Source of the DNA: Bradyrhizobiaceae bacterium PARB1 | GTDB taxonomy: Bacteria > Pseudomonadota > Alphaproteobacteria > Rhizobiales > Xanthobacteraceae | Assembly: GCA_002256345.1 (NCBI GenBank) | Contig: NKIY01000001.1 | Location: 760,194-824,193, forward strand | Reading direction: 5' to 3' | Length of the DNA: 64,000 nt | Shown here: in pieces, positions 60,442-64,000 of the stretch | Numbering within the stretch: position 1 is the stretch's first letter | Layout of the letters: each line of letters begins with the position of its first letter | Made by a program: the position numbers and the translations under genes | Notes under the pieces: model-generated | Told to the model about the DNA's origin: nothing | What the model saw: the letters and a program-made list of their open reading frames with translations, nothing else | Database searches by the model: none

Positions 60442-62061
60442 TCAGTCCTTGTAAAAATCCCGTAGCCGGACATTCGCACGATTGCGGTCCCAGGTATCGG
60501 GGCCAACGCCGCTTTCGCTCAGTGCTCGCTTCCTGACCTTATTGGTAGGCGTTCGTGGAAGGGCCTCCATGATCTCGATGTAGCGAGGGATCATGAAATG
60601 AGGAAGCTTCGTGGTCAGGAATGCAATCAGATCGACGGGTGAGAAGGGCTTCTCGCAAGACACGCACAACTTAATGTCGTCATCGTTCGTGAATTCCGAC
60701 GGCACGCCAACGGCGGCGACCTCGCGGATGTGCGCGAATCCGAGCGCAGCAGTCTCGATGTCGTATGCCGAGATATTCTCGGATCGTCTCCGGATACGCT
60801 CCTTTAGCCGATCGACGAAAAACATGTTCCCGCTCTCATCGAGGTACCCTAGATCGCCCGTGTGGAACCATAGATTTCGCCAGGCGCGAACGGTCTCCTC
60901 CGGCATTCCCAGATAGCCCTGCATGATCGTCGAAGGATGGCGAGGACGCACGACGATCTCGCCTGCCTGGTTCGCCGGACATGCTGCGTCGGTGTCGGGG
61001 TCAACGATCTGCAAATCGTAGTAGTCGGTCAGCACCCGTCCGCAAGATCGTGGCACCCTCGGTGCGTCAAGCGATGTCCATGTCGGGCAACCAATTTCGG
61101 TCATGCCCCACATGTCAACGGTTTTCAGATCGAAGCGGGCTTCGAACGCGTCAGCCAGATGGGGCGGCATCGGGCAACACATCAATCGCCTCAGATTGTG
61201 CTTGGCGTCCAGCGGCGTCGATGGCTCGCCAAAGATCATTTCGATCATTGGACCATGTGCGATGCTGATTGTCGCATCATAACGGCGAACGGCGGCGAGC
61301 CACGACCCGGCTTTGAAGCCGTCATCGAGCACGATCCTTCCGCCAGCCATGAACGTTGCAAGGACCCCCATGTATTTCCCGGCAATGTGGTTGAGGGGGT
61401 GCGCTCCATAAAAGACATCGTCGCGGGTGATCCTCATGACGTCGATGACTTGGTGCGCCATCATGCATAACTGGCCGTTCGGCATCATGGCGCCTTTCGC
61501 GGGACCGGTCGTTCCACTGGTGAACATGATCGATCCAATATTTGAGGTCGTCGCGGACGTATCCGGAATTTCGGATGTCCCTGTCTCCATGACTTTGTCG
61601 TAGCTGACGGCGTTCCGGTGCCCCGGAGCGGCGGTCGCAAGAGGTGATCCAACGACGACCAGTCCGCGCAAGCTGGTGATCGCTGACGCGGCTTCGAGCA
61701 GATGAGGAAGCAACTCGGCACTGACGATGGCAGCGGTCGGCTGCGCTGTTCGGAGGATGTGCTGCAACGGCTCTCCGCGAAGCGTCGGGTTGATTGGCAC
61801 CTCGGTGGCGCCGAGTAATGCGCAAGCCATCCATGCGTGAAGATGCGGAACGCTTTCGGGGCACAGGATCGCTACCGCACCTTCAGTCGTTATCCCCATA
61901 GCCCGGAACGCGTTTGCAAGCTTCGCCGCGGATTCGATGAACGACCCGTATGTTTCGAATTCATTGCCGCACTGCGAGAGAAACGGCCTGTCGCTGCATG
62001 TTGAGAGGCGCTCCAGGGCGACCTGACGGATCGTCCAGCTGTTTACTCCACCATTTAGCAT
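60442..62061 (-). CDS. AMP-dependent acyl-CoA ligase
   Basis: 539 residues. ANL-family motifs: P-loop IMFTSGTTGPAKGAMM, DMWGMTEIGCPTWTSL, WFHTGDLGYLDESGNMFFVD, RLKERIRRRSENIS and the catalytic Lys in PTNKVRKRAL. It adenylates a carboxylic acid with ATP and forms its CoA thioester. The substrate cannot be told: fatty, aromatic or branched acids are all possible. Divergent from a family III CoA-transferase gene, with the TetR palindrome in the 106-bp gap. Confidence 0.9.
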   Translation of the reverse strand: MLNGGVNSWTIRQVALERLSTCSDRPFLSQCGNEFETYGSFIESAAKLANAFRAMGITTEGAVAILCPESVPHLHAWMACALLGATEVPINPTLRGEPLQHILRTAQPTAAIVSAELLPHLLEAASAITSLRGLVVVGSPLATAAPGHRNAVSYDKVMETGTSEIPDTSATTSNIGSIMFTSGTTGPAKGAMMPNGQLCMMAHQVIDVMRITRDDVFYGAHPLNHIAGKYMGVLATFMAGGRIVLDDGFKAGSWLAAVRRYDATISIAHGPMIEMIFGEPSTPLDAKHNLRRLMCCPMPPHLADAFEARFDLKTVDMWGMTEIGCPTWTSLDAPRVPRSCGRVLTDYYDLQIVDPDTDAACPANQAGEIVVRPRHPSTIMQGYLGMPEETVRAWRNLWFHTGDLGYLDESGNMFFVDRLKERIRRRSENISAYDIETAALGFAHIREVAAVGVPSEFTNDDDIKLCVSCEKPFSPVDLIAFLTTKLPHFMIPRYIEIMEALPRTPTNKVRKRALSESGVGPDTWDRNRANVRLRDFYKD

Positions 62062-62127
62062 GTGTGTCTCCTTCGCTTCTTCGCTTCATAGATCAAACCC
62101 CTTGCCGTCGTCGAGTGGACCATAGTA

Positions 62128-62147
62128 CATACTGTCCGTATAGTAGG
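62128..62147. promoter_or_regulatory. TetR-type operator, ligase/CoA-transferase promoter
   Basis: CATACTGTCCGTATAGTAGG differs from the reverse complement of the copy at 59009 in only two positions. It sits between the two divergent starts, so one bound dimer could repress both genes. Confidence 0.7.
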
Positions 62148-62167
62148 TAAGTTGCAGGGAAACGATC

Positions 62168-63391
62168 ATGCAAGAACGGTCTGGCGCGCTCGCAGGTATC
62201 ACGGTGATTGAGCTTGGTATGGTGATGCAAGTGCCGCTTGCCGGGCAGATGCTGGCGGACTTCGGCGCGACAGTCATCAAGGTCGAGCGACCTGGATCGG
62301 GCGACATTCTGCGAACTCTCGATCCTGTCGCGAACGAGCAGGGCGTGATGAGCTGCTATTACGCCGCGCTCTGCCGGAACAAATACACGGTGTGCATCGA
62401 CATCAAACAGCCCGACGGACAGGCTGCGTTGTTGAAGTTGATCGATCAGGCAGATGTGTTGATCCATAACTTCCGGCCGGGGGTGATGGAGCGGCTCGGT
62501 CTCGGTTACGATGAGTTGGCCAAGCGCAATCCGAAGCTGATATTTGCTGGTGGATATGCGTTCGGCCAGCAAGGGCCGATGTCGAAGCTGCCTGGGCAGG
62601 ACATGCTGGCACAGGCCTTCAGCGGCTTCACCATGAGTGGCCGCGATCCTGACGAGCAACCGAAACTCAATAATACGCCTTTGATGGACTATTCGGCAGC
62701 GCTTTCCCTGACCCAAGGGATTCTGGCGGCGGTGATCGAGCGTGGGCGTTCCGGCATGGGGCAGGCGGTATCGACGTCGTTGCTCGAGGTTGCTGTCGGA
62801 ATGCAGACTCTAGAAATCGCCAGTCAGACAATGCATGGCACGGACACAAGCTGGCTCCGGCAATCGATGGTGTTTCGCGCGAAGGACGGCTGGATCGTCG
62901 TGCTGACGCTATTTCGCGACAATCCTCTTCGGTTGCTGTGCGACGCGTTCGGTGTTCCGGATATGAGCGAGAGCGAGCAATTCCGAACCGTCGAGTTGCA
63001 GATCGCCAGCAAGGCGCGCATCCACGAGAGGTTTGCGCCGCTCTTTGCGCAGGAGAGCCTGGCGGAGGTAACCAAGCGCCTCGCACGCGTAGACATTCTG
63101 TATTCGCCGATCAATCGGCTTCCCGACACTCTCAGTCATCCGCAAATGGAGGCGAATGGTTCGATCTGGTCAATCGACGTTCCGGGTCACGGAGAACTGA
63201 AAGTCGCAGGCAGTGCCGTCAAACTCTCGCGGACGCCTGCAACCTATCGCCGTGCCCCGGCATGGATGGGGGCGGACAACGAAGAAGTGCTTCGGTCATT
63301 CGGCTTCAGTGAAGACGAAATCAACGCATTGAAAAAGTCAGAAGCGCTCAAGAGCGATCCGCGCTCGGATAGCGTTGGCGCGACCAAATAG
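62168..63391 (+). CDS. Family III CoA-transferase (CaiB/BaiF)
   Basis: 407 residues, usual length. Catalytic Asp in LPGQDMLAQAFSG, with AGITVIELGMV, DFGATVIKVERPGSGDILRT, LCRNKYTVCIDIKQPDG, FRPGVMERLGLGYDEL. It should move CoA between acids (for example from succinyl-CoA). With the ligase it gives two ways to activate the same acid, or two different acids of the pathway. Followed 10 bp later by a GH88-like gene with its own GGGAG. Confidence 0.9.
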   Translation: MQERSGALAGITVIELGMVMQVPLAGQMLADFGATVIKVERPGSGDILRTLDPVANEQGVMSCYYAALCRNKYTVCIDIKQPDGQAALLKLIDQADVLIHNFRPGVMERLGLGYDELAKRNPKLIFAGGYAFGQQGPMSKLPGQDMLAQAFSGFTMSGRDPDEQPKLNNTPLMDYSAALSLTQGILAAVIERGRSGMGQAVSTSLLEVAVGMQTLEIASQTMHGTDTSWLRQSMVFRAKDGWIVVLTLFRDNPLRLLCDAFGVPDMSESEQFRTVELQIASKARIHERFAPLFAQESLAEVTKRLARVDILYSPINRLPDTLSHPQMEANGSIWSIDVPGHGELKVAGSAVKLSRTPATYRRAPAWMGADNEEVLRSFGFSEDEINALKKSEALKSDPRSDSVGATK

Positions 63392-63401
63392 GGAGTTCTC
63401 C

Positions 63402-64000
63402 ATGAGCACATCAGCGCACAATTCAGTCTCACCGTCCTGGGACGCAGCGATCGAACGGATGCTTGGACGTATCGATCAGACGCTCGCAATGAATCTCGAC
63501 GGGTTTCCAAATATCGGCAATCCGGAAACTGGCGTTTGGACGACATCGCCAGACGGATTCTGGACCGGTGGCTTTTGGGTGGGCATGCTGTGGTTGGCGG
63601 GCAAATACACTGGTGACGCCCGCTACGGCGCCGCGGCCGAAGCCTGGCTTCGGCGCCTGGAAAGCCGGGTCGAAAGCCGTACCGTGTTCCGCGGCCTGTT
63701 ATTTTATCCGGCTGCGGTCATGGGGGCTGAAACCGCTGCGCATGGCCATAGTCGCGAGATCGCAGTGGACGCGGCCGTTTCACTCGGACAACAATTCATT
63801 GATAGCGTGGGCATCATTCCTCTCGGAAACGAGGCGGAGGAGGCACACAGCGTTGGCGACTACGACGCCAATATCGATGGCCTCATCGCGTCGCCATTGA
63901 TGTTCTGGGCGGCTCGCGCCGGTTCTCGTGACGACCTGTATGCGAAGGCGTTGTCTCATGCACTGAAGAGCGCCGAGTTTTTCGTGCAAGCGGACGCCTC
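63402..64000 (+). CDS. GH88-like unsaturated glucuronyl hydrolase, truncated by the window end
   Basis: 199 residues visible from MSTSAHNSVSPSWDAAIERM; GGGAG precedes the ATG. PNIGNPETGVWTTSPDGFWT then GGFWVGMLWLAGKYTGDARY is the start of a six-hairpin (alpha/alpha)6 glycosidase. Later, HSVGDYDANIDGLIASPLMF carries the acidic residues expected for the catalytic region. GH88/GH105-type enzymes hydrate the vinyl ether of unsaturated uronic-acid oligosaccharides. Its link to the acyl-CoA genes is unclear; the open frame continues past 64000. Confidence 0.75.
   Translation, partial: MSTSAHNSVSPSWDAAIERMLGRIDQTLAMNLDGFPNIGNPETGVWTTSPDGFWTGGFWVGMLWLAGKYTGDARYGAAAEAWLRRLESRVESRTVFRGLLFYPAAVMGAETAAHGHSREIAVDAAVSLGQQFIDSVGIIPLGNEAEEAHSVGDYDANIDGLIASPLMFWAARAGSRDDLYAKALSHALKSAEFFVQADA

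Noticed and set aside
1-64000. CRISPR array
   Set aside because: No regular repeat-spacer pattern and no cas-like proteins were seen; the only regular repeats are the coding hexamers and short operator-like sites.

Overview
The window is typical of a high-GC alphaproteobacterium, most likely a Bradyrhizobium/Afipia/Rhodopseudomonas relative. This is inferred from the STN-ECF-FecR-giant haemagglutinin operon, the FecR/CHASE2/TpsB neighbourhood, the relics near 32 kb and the organisation of the catabolic genes. No rRNA and no intact tRNA was found.

Region 1 (1-15 kb): after a decayed IS3-type orfA comes an operon for a receptor-less cell-surface signalling system: an STN/TonB-C-like periplasmic protein, an ECF sigma factor, a 16-codon leader ORF and a FecR anti-sigma protein. 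They stand directly before a 4,020-residue filamentous haemagglutinin-type (TpsA) exoprotein. Its likely outer-membrane partner, a TpsB/FhaC protein, lies at 37-38.7 kb beside a divergent FecR-(Asn-Gly)n / CHASE2-PAS-GGDEF-EAL pair.

Region 2 (15-19.5 kb): a tightly coupled, leftward two-gene unit in which both products carry a HEPN-like R-x4-H motif (one DUF4209-like), with an XRE regulator nearby. This is a candidate defence or RNA-targeting module of unknown function.

Region 3 (19.9-32.7 kb): an integrative element whose left edge is the 3' end of a Met-type tRNA next to a tyrosine integrase. It holds closely packed small genes: a metallophosphoesterase, a DEDD-type exonuclease, several HTH and Zn-ribbon proteins, two paralogous unknown proteins and many orphans. 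No capsid, portal, terminase or tail gene is visible, so it looks like a satellite or a stripped prophage. Its right side runs into broken genes: a frameshifted peptidoglycan hydrolase, the N-terminus of another integrase and the C-terminus of an AI-2E-family transporter.

Region 4 (38.9-52.6 kb): an aromatic meta-cleavage cluster. It contains two flavin hydroxylases, a type I (VOC) and a type II (LigB/MhpB) extradiol dioxygenase, a ring-fission-product hydrolase, a 2-keto-4-pentenoate hydratase, FAH-family hydrolases, two IclR regulators with visible palindromic operators, and two solute-binding proteins without permeases. The end of the operon (second FAH gene, SDR gene) is destroyed by single-base lesions and joined to an ATPase fragment.

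Region 5 (53-64 kb): an acid/alcohol activation and beta-oxidation-like set (Fe-alcohol dehydrogenase, aldehyde dehydrogenase, acyl-CoA ligase, family III CoA-transferase, AMACR-like racemase, acyl-CoA dehydrogenase, hotdog protein). A TetR regulator is embedded in it, and a shared approximately 20-bp palindrome occurs at three of the promoters. The window ends inside a GH88-like glycosidase gene.
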